Shown piece by piece: positions 24,046 to 35,390 of a stretch of DNA of 64,000 bases; position 1 is the first letter of the stretch, and every line of letters starts with the position of its first letter. Source of the DNA: Gautieria morchelliformis. Its lineage: Eukaryota > Basidiomycota > Agaricomycetes > Gomphales > Gomphaceae. A model generated the notes under the pieces. It was not told where the DNA came from and searched no databases. It worked only from the letters and a program-made list of their open reading frames with translations. The translations under genes were made by a program, and so were the position numbers. The stretch is from the NCBI GenBank assembly GCA_015179125.1, contig WHVA01000517.1:1-64000 (forward strand), in the 5' to 3' direction.

Positions 24046-24689
24046 GGCCTTGGTGTGTTTGCTACACAGCCTACGACGGCACGCTCGCCCCTGGGTTCCT
24101 GGTATCTTCAGCATGGTTGTTCACGCGATGTGTTGCCGCTGGCAGCAGGCTGCCTCACCAGTACGTATATCCCTGTTCCACTCATTCAAAAACAGGTCTA
24201 GGGCCTGGAGCGCCTTCAGATTGACATCGTTGTTAGTAAGTCTCGGGACTTCACAGCGGACAAACAGCCACCTATAATGCTAGGATAGCCCCTTAATGAA
24301 ATACACTGAAAATCCACGAATATAATTGGTTTTACCACGTATGCACTCGTGGACTATCCTAGTGCGTATATACATGGATATCCCACCCCCAGATGGTGGA
24401 AAAACTTGACACACCTAGCAAATATCCTTGGATAGTCCACGAATTCAAGGCCTAAAACATGTGGTTTTTTTTTGGTCAGAAAAATACTTGCAACTATACC
24501 ACATCACCTATATGCGGCAGACCCACGTCTACACCATAACTATTCCACATTATTTGTTGTGGGCTTCCCACATATTTGGGATTGGATTCTCCTCAAAACA
24601 TTACTGGGTCTACCTAGTAAAACTAATGACTACTCATGTGGCTCATGCAGCAAAACATTTGAACAGAGGACCTTATGCCGCGACGTTCC
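24046..24689. other. Spacer with a 13-bp inverted repeat
   Basis: Between the dispersed repeat and the copia-1 LTR. The sequence tcgtggactatcc (24347-24359) recurs inverted as ggatagtccacga (24430-24442). It may be a small element remnant. No gene was seen. Confidence 0.4.
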
Positions 24690-24918
24690 TGTAAGTATAT
24701 CACTAGTACGACAATCTCAGTGCTTGCACGTGAAGGTGAAGTCAAGCGACTGAGGGAGATCTATATAAATGTGGGTCATTTATATTCTCAATGTTAACAG
24801 ATGGATTTAAAAGGAAAAAAAAGGTATGTCTTGTGCTCGGCGCAAGACCCATACCCCAAATGGAGAACAAACGGTGGTGACATCACGTGTGGGCGAGCAC
24901 ATGTTTGTTACTCCAACA
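24690..24918 (-). repeat. copia-1 3' LTR
   Basis: In minus orientation it begins TGTTGGAG right after a purine tract (GAGGGGGAG) that follows the RNase H stop region, and ends in ACTTACA, so it has TG...CA ends and is 229 bp. The outer flank is GTTCC (24685-24689). The partner 5' LTR was not found in the window. Confidence 0.65.
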
Positions 24919-25215
24919 CTCCCCCTCAAACCGTGGATAGCCCAAGCTTGGCCACGAAATGCTTGACTTTTGTGGAAGGCAGTGCTTTGGTAAGCATATT
25001 GGCTACCATATCGTTGGTGGGGCAATACAGGAGTCGAAGGATTCCTTGTTTGATGATCCATTGAATAAAATGGAATCGGATATTGATTTGCTTGGTGCGT
25101 GCATGATACTGATGGTCTCTAGTGAGTGCGATGGCTGACTGATTGTTGGAAAACATGGTGGTTGGAGACATTTTCATGTTGAAAGCTGTTGAATTAGGGA
25201 TCACAGCCACATGGC
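24919..25215 (-). pseudogene. copia-1 RNase H, C-terminal fragment
   Basis: The translated minus strand reads SNNQSAIALTRDHQYHARTK, then IRFHFIQWIIKQG and VANMLTKALPSTKVKHF, the last part of a Ty1/copia RNase H domain. The domain continues at 32864-33708; the two parts were separated by insertion of the family-A solo LTR, which is flanked by the duplicated ATGGC (25211-25215 and 32864-32868). Confidence 0.85.
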
Positions 25216-25442
25216 TGTCATGACTCGTTTATTTCTTGTATCCAGTAACTCCATTCTCCCTTTCATCACTCCACTTCTATGTTCGCTCTGTTCACTCTTC
25301 GCTGGATTCGCCGAATGGTTATTCACTACTCGCATCATTTGCCGGTAGGCACGCCATCAAACCTGATCGACATCCTTTACCCAGCTGGATGGTTCATCAC
25401 TGGTCCCATCATCCCCTTGACTCAACCCCCTTTGAGTGTTCC

Positions 25443-26001
25443 TGTAAGGGCAACCCTGGCTAGTCGTGGAGATCACACTACCACACAACTGACAAGGGGA
25501 AATCCAAAGTCTGTATAAATGAACAGAGCATACAAGAGAGGGGATTCTCACCTGACAAGGGGAAATCCAAAGAGAAAAGTCTAAGGACCCCCAATGTCAG
25601 CGAGCCCGTATTATACTACGCTGCGCAGCCAGGGACAACACTTGGCACCCGCCATCAACCCTGCACCTCCCTGACCCTTGATCGACCCTTGATGTCACCT
25701 ATTACGCGAGTCGCTTGATTTCCGACACTGTTCCGAGGGTGGAACTCGGAAATTGGAGTGGAACTGGGAAGGCGAACGGAACTGGTGGAAGTTCTCCCAG
25801 AAGCGGAATCATTTCCGAGAGCGGAGTCGGAAATGGAGTCAGAACTTCCGACACTGTTCCGAGGGTGGAACTCGGAAATTGGAGTGGAACTGGGAAGGCG
25901 AACGGAACTGGTGGAAGTTCTGCCAGAAGCGGAATCATTTCCGAGAGCGGAGTTGGAAATGGAGTCGGAACTGGAAATGGAAAACAGGGTGTCCCCTGAC
26001 A
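25443..26001 (-). repeat. gypsy-1 3' LTR with 126-bp tandem repeat
   Basis: 559 bp, TG...CA ends. Contains two head-to-tail copies of a 126-bp unit (25720-25845 and 25846-25971) rich in TTCCG/CGGAA. The integrase reading frame continues through the purine tract into this LTR and stays open to 25655. Confidence 0.9.
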
Positions 26002-27648
26002 TCACCCCCTCTCTAGCGTGCTGCGTCCTCGAAGCACGGGACACGAGGGATTGAAATGCCAACGAGCGGATCCGGCGAGGGGCACCGGGATGTGTCCTAT
26101 AGAACTCCCCGAGCTTGTCCGGGGCGGAAACATCTTGCTCCGGGACCCACAAATTCTCTTCGTACCCATACCCTTCCCATTTCACGAGGAATTGGAGTCG
26201 TCCTCGCACAAACCGGCTGTCCAGGATCCGTTCCACCACATAGTGCTCCTCCCCATCTACAATCTCTGGCAGAGGTGGCGGATGAGCCTTCCGACCTGGA
26301 ATCGGGTCCTCAAGCATAGGGAGTAACTTCACCACGTTGAAGACGGGGTGGAGGCGGGACATGGATATCGGAAGTCGCAGGCGGTATGCATTCCGTCCAA
26401 CCTTCCGCGTCACTGTGAAGGGCCCAAGGTAGCGGTGGGCAAGCTTCTGTGAAGGGCGCGTGGTGCGGATGTCACTTGCATCTAGATACACCTTGTCTCC
26501 AACTTGGTACTCTGGGGCAGGAACCCGGCATTGGTTGTAGTACCTCGCCATGTCATCCTTGGCCTTTGCAAGGGCCGACTTGGCTTCCGAAAGGGTGGAG
26601 TCCATGCGGTCTCGGAACTCATTGACCGTCTCGAGTCGGGACTCAGCCTGGCGTGGTTCGAAGCCCATCCGCGGGTGTCGTCCGGAGTCGAGCATGAAGG
26701 GAGTCTGTTGTGTGGCGGAATGGACATGGTTGTTGTATTGGAATTCCGCCAGCGGAAGTAATTCATCCCAGTCGTCCTGCCTCTCATTGACAAAGAGGCG
26801 GAGATATTGCTCCAACTCCTGATTGACCCGTTCCGTCTGTCCGTCACCCTGCGGATGGTACGCCGTGGTGGTAGCTAGCTTTATGCCGAGCAGGCGGTAG
26901 AGCTCCCGAGTCAGTTCCGCGACAAACTGCGGACCTCGGTCGGAAACAACTTGCTTCGGGAGCCCATGCAACTTCCAGACGTGGGCAAGGAACAGGCGGG
27001 CCGCTCCGAGGGCTGTGATCGTCGTGTGCGTCGGAATGAAGTGGGACACCTTGCTTACCGAATCCACGACGTTCATGATCGCGTCGTAGCCATGAGACTC
27101 TGGGAGTTCAACAATGAAGTCGACGCTGATGGTGTCCCAGCGGGATTCGGGAATCGGGAGCGGAACAAGTTCTCCGACGGGTGGATGTCGTTGCGCTTTG
27201 GTTCGGAGACAAAGGTCACATGTCTTCACGTACTGTCCAATGTAGCGGGACATCTGAGGCCACCAGTAATTCCGAGCCACTAACTCCAGCGTCTTCCACC
27301 TGCCAGCATGCCCAGCGACCCGTGTGTCATGGTGCTGGGACACGATGCGGCGGCGGAGGTCCGCCCCATCTGGAACGTAGACCTTGCCTCTGAAGTGGAG
27401 CAGCCCATCCCGTTCCGACCATTCCGCTGCCCGTACAGACCGTGAGTGCCCTTTCCGAAGTTCCTCCACTGCCTTCACCACCGACTCCTCCTTCTCTCCA
27501 TTCCGATACTGTCTCCGGATGTCCCGGAGCATTTCCGCTTCCGCTCCAACTGCAGTCACTCCTTCTAGGGCGCGGATTGCAAAGAGACTTGGGCGGAGCA
27601 GTGTCATATCCGCATTGTCTCCGCTTCCGCTTCCATGATCCGCACGGC
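25655..27648 (-). pseudogene. gypsy-1 integrase and chromodomain
   Basis: An open frame of 650 codons (25655-27607) with upstream continuity after a frame break near 27649. Seen in order: zinc-binding HHDTRVAGH ... CDLCLRTK; the DDE core residues in SVDFIVEL, VSDRGPQF and [13 protein letters not shown]; a GPF/Y-like segment (HRYLGPFTVTRKVG); the chromodomain (HYVVERILDS ... LQFLVKWEGYGYEENLWVP). The remaining 115 or so residues are Ser-rich and encoded by the LTR repeats. This domain block itself is intact; it is listed as a pseudogene only because it is separated from RT by a frameshift. Confidence 0.85.
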
Positions 27649-28420
27649 GGATAGGGCATCGGGCTTGCCCATGGTGCGGCCGGGGCGGTGGTGGAGCATG
27701 AAGTCAAACCGGGACAGGTGTAGGGACCACCGTGCTTGTCGTCGGTTCAACTTTTTAGACGTGCGGAAATACTCAAGGTTCTTGTGGTCTGTCCAGATCT
27801 CAAATGGGCATAGAGCACCCTCGAGGAAGTGTCGCCACTCCTCCAGCGCTCGGATGATTGCCAGCATCTCCTTGTCATGGATCTCGTAGTTCCGCTCGAC
27901 CGGACTGAGACTCTTAGAGAAGAAGGCAATCGGATGCCACCCCCCACCTTCTTCCGATGACTGTTGCGACAAGACCGCTCCGGTAGCTGCGTCGGAAGAG
28001 TCCGCCTCCACTCGGTAAGGGCGAGAGTCGTCGGGAAAGATCAGGACCGGGGCGGAAGTGATCAGCTCTTTGAGTTTGTCAAAGGAGGCCCGTTCCGGCT
28101 CTCCCCACCGCCATCCAACCTCCTTCTTGGTGAGGTCGAAGAGGGCACGGGCGTGGCAGGAGAAGTCCTTGATGAACCGCCGGTAGAAATTGACAAACCC
28201 AATGAAGGACTGGACTTCCTTCTTGTTCCGCGGCACCGGCCAATCCGACACACCGGAAACCTTGACTGGGTCCATTTCCACCTTTCCTTCCGACACGATC
28301 ACCCCAAGATACTCTATCCGCGTCCGTTCAAATTCGCACTTTTCCGGCTTGAGACACAGGTTGTACTCCCGGAGTCGTTCCAGCACTCTCCGCACGACTT
28401 CCCGATGTTCGGACATTGTT
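27649..28420 (-). pseudogene. gypsy-1 RT thumb and RNase H
   Basis: Encodes [35 protein letters not shown] and an RNase H with [30 protein letters not shown] and [13 protein letters not shown]. It is bounded by one-base frame changes: upstream at an A-run of the coding strand (28419-28422) and downstream near 27649. The catalytic Asp/Glu residues of RNase H are all present. Confidence 0.85.
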
Positions 28421-28813
28421 TTGTGAAGATGAGGATGTCATCGAGGTAGACGCAGACTACCCCTTCTGCTATCATGTCACGGAAAATGTCATTCATCATT
28501 GTCTGGAATGTGGCAGGACTGTTGGTGAGGCCAAAGAACATGACCTGTGGCTCAAAGAGTCCTCGGTTGGTGCGGAATGCGGCCTTCCACTCATCTCCCT
28601 CCCGGATCCGGACATTATTGAAGCCCCAGCGGACATCCAGCTTGGTGAAGTACTTCGCCCCGCGGAGTTGTGTGATCAATTCGGAAATGAGCGGAATGGG
28701 GTACCGGTTCTTGATCGTGATCGCATTCAAGGCCCGGTAATCCTGCACAAGTCTGAGCGAGCCGTCCTTCTTCTTGATGAAGAACACCGGAGATGCCATG
28801 GGTGACTTGGAGG
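28421..28813 (-). pseudogene. gypsy-1 reverse transcriptase palm/fingers
   Basis: Encodes [60 protein letters not shown] and the active-site box VYLDD. The catalytic Asp residues are intact. The domain starts where the protease frame shifts near 28812-28814. Confidence 0.85.
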
Positions 28814-29908
28814 GCGGATCCTCCCTGTACGGAGGTTTTCCGCAAGGAATGCATCGAGCTCTACCTGCTCCTTGGGTGACAGCGGGTAGACCTTGCAGTT
28901 GGTGGGCTTCGACCCAGGCTCCAACTCGATGGCATGGTCCCACAGTTTCCGCGGAGGCAGGGCATCAAACGACTCCTTGGAGAAGACGTCCTCAAACTCC
29001 CGCAGGTACTCCGGAATTTCCGCCTCCACTCTATCATACCTCTTAGAGGCTTCAGCAAGGCGTTGCGAAATATTTCCGGTGGCGCGGATGTGTTCCGCCT
29101 CCGGCGGAAGGTTTACGTACAGCAAGCGCTCCCCTTCCGTCAGAGCGTCTTCCAGGCCGAGTCGGATGACGTCGGAATCGGAGTTGGAAGGGGGATCCGG
29201 GTCAAATTCCGCTTCCGAGTCTTCTTCTGCAAGCAGTGGATGGGGGCCGGAACGACATGTCTGTATGAGCCGTTCGGTCTTCCGCTGCTCTTGGTGCTCC
29301 TTCCGCACTTCCGACCGGCACATGTGACACTTGGCTGGACATCGACTCATCAGTACCTTCCGAGTCTGCCAATTGATCTCCGGGTTGTGCTCTTGAAGCC
29401 AGGTGAACCCAAGGATGATGTCTTGCTTCCCCAGGCTGGTGACAGCGAAGGAAGTGCGTTCCGAGTGTCCATCGTAGCGGAGAATTGTGTCCACTATCTC
29501 CGTGATGGACCCTGCCTCATTGGGGCTTCCATCCACATTGAACACCGGGATTGCACGTTGCAACTTCCGCGTCGTCAGTCGGTTCCGTTCCACATAGTCC
29601 CGGTCCATAAACTGACCAGTGGCCCCGCAATCGACAAGGGCGGGTCCGGATTTGACTTCCGCCGTATCTGTCGTCTGGATCTCTACCTTAATGACTAGTG
29701 ACTTGGGGCCAGGGGTGGCAGCAACGACATAGCGCTTCGGAAGGCGTCTCTCCCAAGGGCGGATGCGGGATAGACGGGGTGTCGGATTTGGCTTTTGTGT
29801 GACTTTATCCGGTGGGTCTGTATGAAGTGAGGGGAGTCGGGGCTTTTCATTCTCTACTTCAAGACAGGCAAACCGGTTATGTACAGGCAGCAGGGGCACA
29901 CATCTCAC
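28814..29908 (-). pseudogene. gypsy-1 protease and linker
   Basis: Contains the aspartic protease site ALVDCGATGQFMD and the flap-side segment DIILGFTWLQEHNPEINW, followed by an acidic linker that leads into RT. The frame overlaps the end of gag in a -1 relation at about 29905-29908. Such an arrangement is compatible with programmed -1 frameshifting, but no canonical slippery heptamer was recognised. Confidence 0.75.
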
Positions 29909-31079
29909 CCGCTGCGCGTCACAAAATCCGACGCATCTTCCGCTTCCGATGCGCCATGTTCCGCATTTTCGGAAACTCCTTCCGCAGTAAGCACTCCGCT
30001 TATGTCCGCAAGTGCGAGGAACTCTGGAAGGAGCTCGAGTTTCTCCTCTGTGGTCATAAGCCGGATGTCAAATGCTTGGGGGCACTCGCGGGCATAGTGG
30101 CCTGGTTGTTGACATCGGAAGCAGGTGATAGTTCCGCGGCCTTTTCCGCGCATGCGGTCAACATCCATCGGGCAGGGCCACTCTTCGAGGGAGGAGGGCT
30201 ATGGTTCCTAATAGGAGCGGGCGGAGAAAGCGTCGGAAATACTTTCCGCATGGGAATGAATGCGCTTCCGGATTTTGGCACAGGTGGAGTAGGACGAGTG
30301 GAACTGCGCGTCATATTCCGGCTCGTCTCCACGAAGGCCTCATTTGCTTCCCTGTTCCGGGACACCCTCTGTGCAGCTTGGTACCACCCTTCCGGGTCAT
30401 CAAAGTCCGGAGCTCCATCCCCAAGCAGCGCAACTTGGTTCTGGAGTGTCGGATCGAGTCCTCGTCGGAATTTGATGACGATCGTCTTGTCGTCATCATA
30501 CTCCGCAAGGTCGATGAGCTCCTGGAAGCGATCGAAATAGTCATCGATCGGATCCTTGGCCTGGTACCAGCTGGTACCCTCGAGCTTCGTAAGGGCTGTG
30601 AGCTGCTCATTTTTTGGGCAGAACTGGTCGGAAAATGTTTTCTCGAAGGCGTCCCAGTCTCGGAAGTAGTTCCCCTTGCCCTTTGCTTCATGTCGGATCA
30701 CCTTGTTTGCAAAACGGGATGCGCGGTCCGACTTGAAAAAGGACAATGCCCAGTGAATCCGAGCCTGGTCGTTCGGAAAGAGGTCTCCGACAATTGCGAA
30801 GTAGATGCTGCATGTGTTGAAGAATGCGCGTCCCTTCTCCCGATCTCCGTCAAAGTCCGCCGGAGTTGCGGGTTTGACCTTTGCTAACTTCGCGGACTTT
30901 CTCTCCTCCGCTAGTTCCGCTTTTCCGAAATCCGGATCATCCAACATTTCATTTCCACCACCTTGTGGAATATCTAACTTAGCCAAAATCGCTTGTAAGG
31001 CTGTTTCAATCGCGTCGGTCTTCATCCGGTTCCGCGTCAATTCCTCCTCCATATTCCGAAGACGATCGTCCGGATCCAT
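29905..31079 (-). pseudogene. gypsy-1 gag with zinc knuckle
   Basis: Starts at MDPDDRL (ATG at 31079). A retrotransposon gag core (PADFDGDREKGRAFFN ... WALSFFKSDRASRFAN) is followed by the CCHC knuckle CFRCQQPGHYARECP. Core and knuckle are in different frames; the switch is at a G-run of the plus strand (about 30170-30172), where one base appears missing. The frame upstream of 31079 runs into the 5' LTR without an ATG. Confidence 0.8.
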
Positions 31080-31266
31080 GTCGGAAGGAGAAATGTGGGA
31101 CGGGATTTCCGGGGTTGGGAGCTCGACGTAAGAAGAAGGGCTGTCGTACGCTGTGTGTGCGGAAGAGGTTGCGATCTCCGAGTCGCTGTCTCCGATTCCG
31201 AACGCACCTATGGCGGCTGCGACACGCAGTACGACCGCCGGTCTTCTATGGGAGAGACTTTTCTGC

Positions 31267-31825
31267 TGTAAGGGCAACCCTGGCTAGTCGTGGAGATCAC
31301 ACTACCACACAACTGACAAGGGGAAATCCAAAGTCTGTATAAATGAACAGAGCATACAAGAGAGGGGATTCTCACCTGACAAGGGGAAATCCAAAGAGAA
31401 AAGTCTAAGGACCCCCAATGTCAGCGAGCCCGTATTATACTACGCTGCGCAGCCAGGGACAACACTTGGCACCCGCCATCAACCCTGCACCTCCCTGACC
31501 CTTGATCGACCCTTGATGTCACCTATTACGCGAGTCGCTTGATTTCCGACACTGTTCTGAGGGTGGAACTCGGAAATTGGAGTGGAACTGGGAAGGCGAA
31601 CGGAACTGGTGGAAGTTCTCCCAGAAGCGGAATCATTTCCGAGAGCGGAGTCGGAAATGGAGTCGGAACTTCCGACACTGTTCCGAGGGTGGAACTCGGA
31701 AATTGGAGTGGAACTGGGAAGGCGAACGGAACTGGTGGAAGTTCTGCCAGAAGCGGAATCATTTCCGAGAGCGGAGTCGGAAATGGAGTCGGAACTGGAA
31801 ATGGAAAACAGGGTGTCCCCTGACA
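31267..31825 (-). repeat. gypsy-1 5' LTR
   Basis: 559 bp, same TG...CA ends and the same pair of 126-bp units (31544-31669 and 31670-31795). It differs from the 3' LTR at about three positions (for example ttctg versus ttccg near 31557). Inside the element the next bases in coding orientation are GCAGAAAAGTC, the likely primer-binding region; the tRNA partner was not identified. Confidence 0.9.
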
Positions 31826-32863
31826 GTTCCTATGGCCGGAGTGCATTCATGAGACGTGCTACCCCTAGATTGTGTGGGATCAACCTATCATGACCCCTTT
31901 ATTTCCCTTACCCCTACTTTGCCCTTTGCCACTCCTCCTATATGTTCACTCCATTTGCTCTTCACCGCATTCGCTGAACAACCATTCGCTACTCGCATCA
32001 TTCGCCAGCAGGCACACCATCAAACATGATCAACATCCTTTACCCGGTGTGATGGTTCATCACTGGACCCATCATCTTCCTGACTCGACCCCTTTAGGTG
32101 TTCATATGACCGGAATGCATTCGTGGGACATCCTACCCGTAGATCGTGTGGGATCAACCCAGCAGACGAAGAGTCTGTGCAGGGTAACATGTATGCAGGT
32201 CTCAAGGTGTGTTTTCTTACATAGATACCTTCATCCTCTCTCCCTCCATCGTTTCATGTTTGCACTCCTCTCCTCTTCCATTGTATCTGTGTTTCATCTA
32301 TTTGTATCCTGACTGCGCACCCCTATCCAACCCTGACTCATGATGGCCTCTTTCCTATTCGCTGATATCATATGAGCATTTGGTATAAGTAGTTTACATT
32401 CGCATGTATATTCCCCAGTTCAATTATCATACATCTATCTTGTGCAAAACTTGACCTCACTGTGACCATCGTCTTGAGCCCTCTCCTATAGATTCCTATC
32501 TTCGACCAGAGGAGGACTTAAGCACCACTGGTGAGTTTTCGTACTTTACCTTCATTACCTTAGTCTTCGTACTATTATTGGTGCTGTTGGTGAAGGGCTC
32601 TGAAGGAGCACCTTTGCCAGTGAAAGGATTGTTACTGCTTAAACAACCTTTCCGTGACACCTTGCACGTTACATCATCAAGTGTCACGGGCTACTTCGCT
32701 ATGACTGTAGATAGGGTGAGCTCCATTCAGGCAACCCTCTTACTTTCTGAACATTTATTGGTTCATCTTAATCACCTAACGGCACACCTCTTCGCACAAG
32801 CTATTCGGGCATTCGCTGTGTTCACTAATACACAATATGAATGCCTAAAAACCAATCTTGACA

Positions 32864-33708
32864 ATGGCTTCCTTTGAAGCATGGGCGGTGGCTATGTACT
32901 CACTCTCAGTAGTTGAGAGAGACATGATTTGCTGATGCTTTGGGCTCCAGGAAACAGCGCCACCATGGATTATAAAGGCATATCCGGATATAGCGTGCCT
33001 ATCCTTGGCCATGCTACTGTTAGCGTCAGCATACCCTGTCAGTTCTGTTTTCACATGTCCATAAGTTAGCCATAAATCAGCCATTCCCTTTAAGTACTGA
33101 AAAATTCTTTTGATGGCATTCCAATGCGTGGGGCTGAATTTCATTGAGTATTGAGATATGCATTGGACGCTGAGGCTGATATCTGGGTGAGTTCCCAAAG
33201 CAGTGTACATGTGTGAAACTATTGCCTCTCTATAGGGTATGTCCCTCATTTGCGCATACTCTGTTGTAGTCTTTGGTAACATTGTCAATAAGAGCTTGAG
33301 CCTGTGCTGCATCGGTGTTGACACTGGTTTCAGGGTTTCAACATTGTAGCAGTGGATGATGGAATTGATGTAAGACCTTTGAGAAAGGTGTATGATGTGT
33401 CTTTCTCTGTCTTGTCTGATCTCAATACTTAATAACCAATGCAGTTCTCCTAGGTCCATTATTTCAACATGCTTCAAAATTCCTGCCTTGAACTGTTTTA
33501 CCACCATCTCAGACATAATGGTAATCATGCAATCATCAACATGCACCAAGACAATTGTAAGTGAGTCATTCATGCATCAAAAGAAGACAGCTTGGTCTAC
33601 ATTGCAGCAAGAAAAAAGCAGCTTGGTGAGCATAATATCCACAAGCTTCTGATACCAGCACCGTCCAGACTATTTTAATCCATATAATGTCTTTTGTAGG
33701 AGACAGAC
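32864..33708 (-). pseudogene. copia-1 RT C-terminal half and RNase H N-terminal half
   Basis: Minus-strand translation gives LVHVDDCMITI (the YVDD-type box reads HVDD), LGELHWLLSIEI, PVSTPM, a segment like ATRPDI (reading GTHPDI), and GYADANSS ... SWSPKHQQIMSLSTTESEYIA. Upstream in-frame stops interrupt LYGLK-SGRCWYQ. The fragment is bounded by the family-A solo LTR on the left and gypsy-2 on the right, and its missing neighbours lie at 24919-25215 and 46438 onwards. Confidence 0.85.
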
Positions 33709-34175
33709 TGTCAGGGGAACCATCATTGCACTGTGTGCATGATCGCAACTGTCATCACACTATGTGCCTTGTCACAGCCAATGCATTGTTGCAACCACCA
33801 TTGCACTGTGTGCGCTCGGTGTGATGCATGATCAAAGCCTCCAAGCCTCTCCTAGCCTTCAGCACCCTTCTGCCTTGTGTTCCAGTCATTCCCTACCTGT
33901 TCTGGCCATCTCTGACACCATTCCTGTCTTATCTGTTCCTGTCTCTGTTATCGCCGGTGCGATTGCTTATGTAATTCAGGCATTCAGTGATCAGGCTAAT
34001 ATGCCCACAGCTTATAGTCATAGCTAGCTGGCAAAGGAGTTCCTTAGAGTTTTCTCTTTGGATCCCCCTTCGTCAGGTATGTTTGTGTTGTGTATATAGT
34101 TCTCTATCTTACTTTGGATCCCCCTTCATCAGTTTGCTGCTTGAGTGTAGAGCGTCTGCCTAGGTTGCCCTTATA
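33709..34175 (+). repeat. gypsy-2 5' LTR
   Basis: Starts TGTCAGGGGAACC and ends GCCCTTATA; the last two bases are TA instead of CA, as in the other LTR. Pairs with 45966-46432. Confidence 0.85.
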
Positions 34176-34292
34176 GTAGAAAACTCACTTTAGAGCACCG
34201 GTTGCAAATCACCTGACTTCAAATTGAACACCCTTCAAAAGCCGTGATTTTAGCAATCCTTTCTCATTCCCTAACACCCTCTACTGCTTACC

Positions 34293-35390
34293 ATGGACTT
34301 GCCATCTGCTGCTGAAGTTTTGGACTGCTTGGCAGTGATAGAGCAAGAGTTGATGAGAGAGAGGCAGGAGAAACAAGATCTGGAGACAAGGTTGAACACC
34401 CTGCAGGCTATGACAGCTGGGCTGATGGCTGGGCTCCCCAGTTGCGTTTGCACCTCCGCAAAGTGAACAGCTGAGCCAGTGAAGCCCTTTGAGTATGATG
34501 GTGATCATGTGAATGGTCGCAACTTCATCCAGACATGCAGCATGTACCTGGGTGTGTGTGTGAGCAACTTTGCAGACAACGAGCAGTCACAGATCCTGTG
34601 GGCAATGTCCTTCATGAAGACCAGGAGGGCTGCGACCTTTGTCACCCATGCGTTCACCCATGAAGCAAAGCATGGCACACCGCTCTCTGGAGGGATTTTG
34701 TTGAGGCATTTTGCCGGCAGTTCTACCCCTTACATGAGGCCACTGATGCAATGAATCAACTGGAATCATGTCAGTACCATCAAGGCAAGCATTCAGTTGA
34801 TGAATACATCGACGGGTTTGAAGAGTTGGTTGGGAAGGCCAAGTACACAGATGGGCAATCGATAGTTATGAAGTTCTGTTGAGGTCTTGACTCTGCGATC
34901 CAGAGTCGCATCGTATTAATGTTGGATGGGAGGCCAAAGGATGATGATCCACCTGCATGGTATGGAGTGGCAAGAACAGTCGCACTTACATGTGCAGCTA
35001 ATGAAGCATTCCAGGCTAGGGTGATGAACAGTGGCCCTCCTCCAGCACCAGCTGTTCGCAAGACTGGTGAGTTGTACACCAGGTTCGCCATGCCACCGTC
35101 TTCAAGGCGAGCAATCGCACCAGTGGCCCCACCCCTCACAACTGCCTCTGGACCTGCTCCACTGGATGTGGATGTGATGAGGAAGTGATTCTAACAGCCA
35201 CTCACCTGTTGGCACTGTGGGAAGGTTGGACACTTTGTGTGAGAATGCTCCCAGGCTTAGGATGTCCGCTACATGACAGCTGATGAGTGTGAGGAGCTGC
35301 TGGAGCACTGGATGGTCACTCAGAAGTGTGAGACATCACCAAGGGAGAGGTTGAGAAGGAGGATGTGGAGGATTTTGTGTCGCGCAGTGA
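34293..35390 (+). pseudogene. gypsy-2 gag remnant
   Basis: ATG at 34293 (MDLPSAAEVL) opens a coiled-coil-like start, followed after stops by FEYDGDHVNGRNFIQTCSMY and WAMSFMKTRRAATF, the gag core seen in gypsy-1. The knuckle near 35210 reads CWHCGKVGHFV, then a stop, then EC. In-frame TGA at 34880-34882 replaces an Arg of gypsy-1. Confidence 0.75.

Larger units (their letters stand above)
25443..31825 (-). mobile_element. gypsy-1: young Ty3/gypsy chromovirus
   Basis: Two 559-bp LTRs (25443-26001 and 31267-31825) differ at only about three positions. The 5-bp target duplication is GTTCC (25438-25442 and 31826-31830). The internal region is on the minus strand: gag, protease, reverse transcriptase, RNase H, integrase with an HHCC zinc site and a DDE core, and a C-terminal chromodomain. 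A purine tract (AGAGAGGGGG) precedes the 3' LTR. Near-identical LTRs indicate recent insertion, yet gag and pol are cut by four one-base frame breaks, each at a short homopolymer. Chromodomains in this family steer integration towards heterochromatin. Confidence 0.92.
25216..32863 (+). mobile_element. Solo LTR, family A, copy 1, split by gypsy-1
   Basis: The two outer parts, 25216-25442 and 31831-32863, form a 1260-bp sequence with ends TGTCATGA ... CTTGACA. It is flanked by ATGGC on both sides (25211-25215, 32864-32868), which is the signature of a solo LTR inserted in copia-1. A unit of about 280 bp (from tcatgac to gtgtgggatcaacc) is duplicated in tandem inside it. A second, inverted copy lacking this duplication lies at 47610-48640. 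No coding sequence of its own was seen. Everything between 25443 and 31830 belongs to gypsy-1 and its target duplication. Confidence 0.8.

Noticed and set aside
25438..25443. GTTCC target site shared by gypsy-1 and the copia-1 LTR flank (24685-24689)
   Set aside because: Considered as evidence of a common event, but the elements have different LTRs and opposite roles; five bases can match by chance.
25715..26054. Plus-strand frames in the gypsy-1 LTR
   Set aside because: Open because the 126-bp repeat unit is divisible by three and poor in stops; no start context or homology, whereas the minus frame continues integrase.
29900..29925. Programmed -1 frameshift signal between gag and pol of gypsy-1
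   Set aside because: The frames are in a -1 relation, but no X XXY YYZ heptamer with a downstream pseudoknot could be identified, and the other breaks nearby look like simple deletions.
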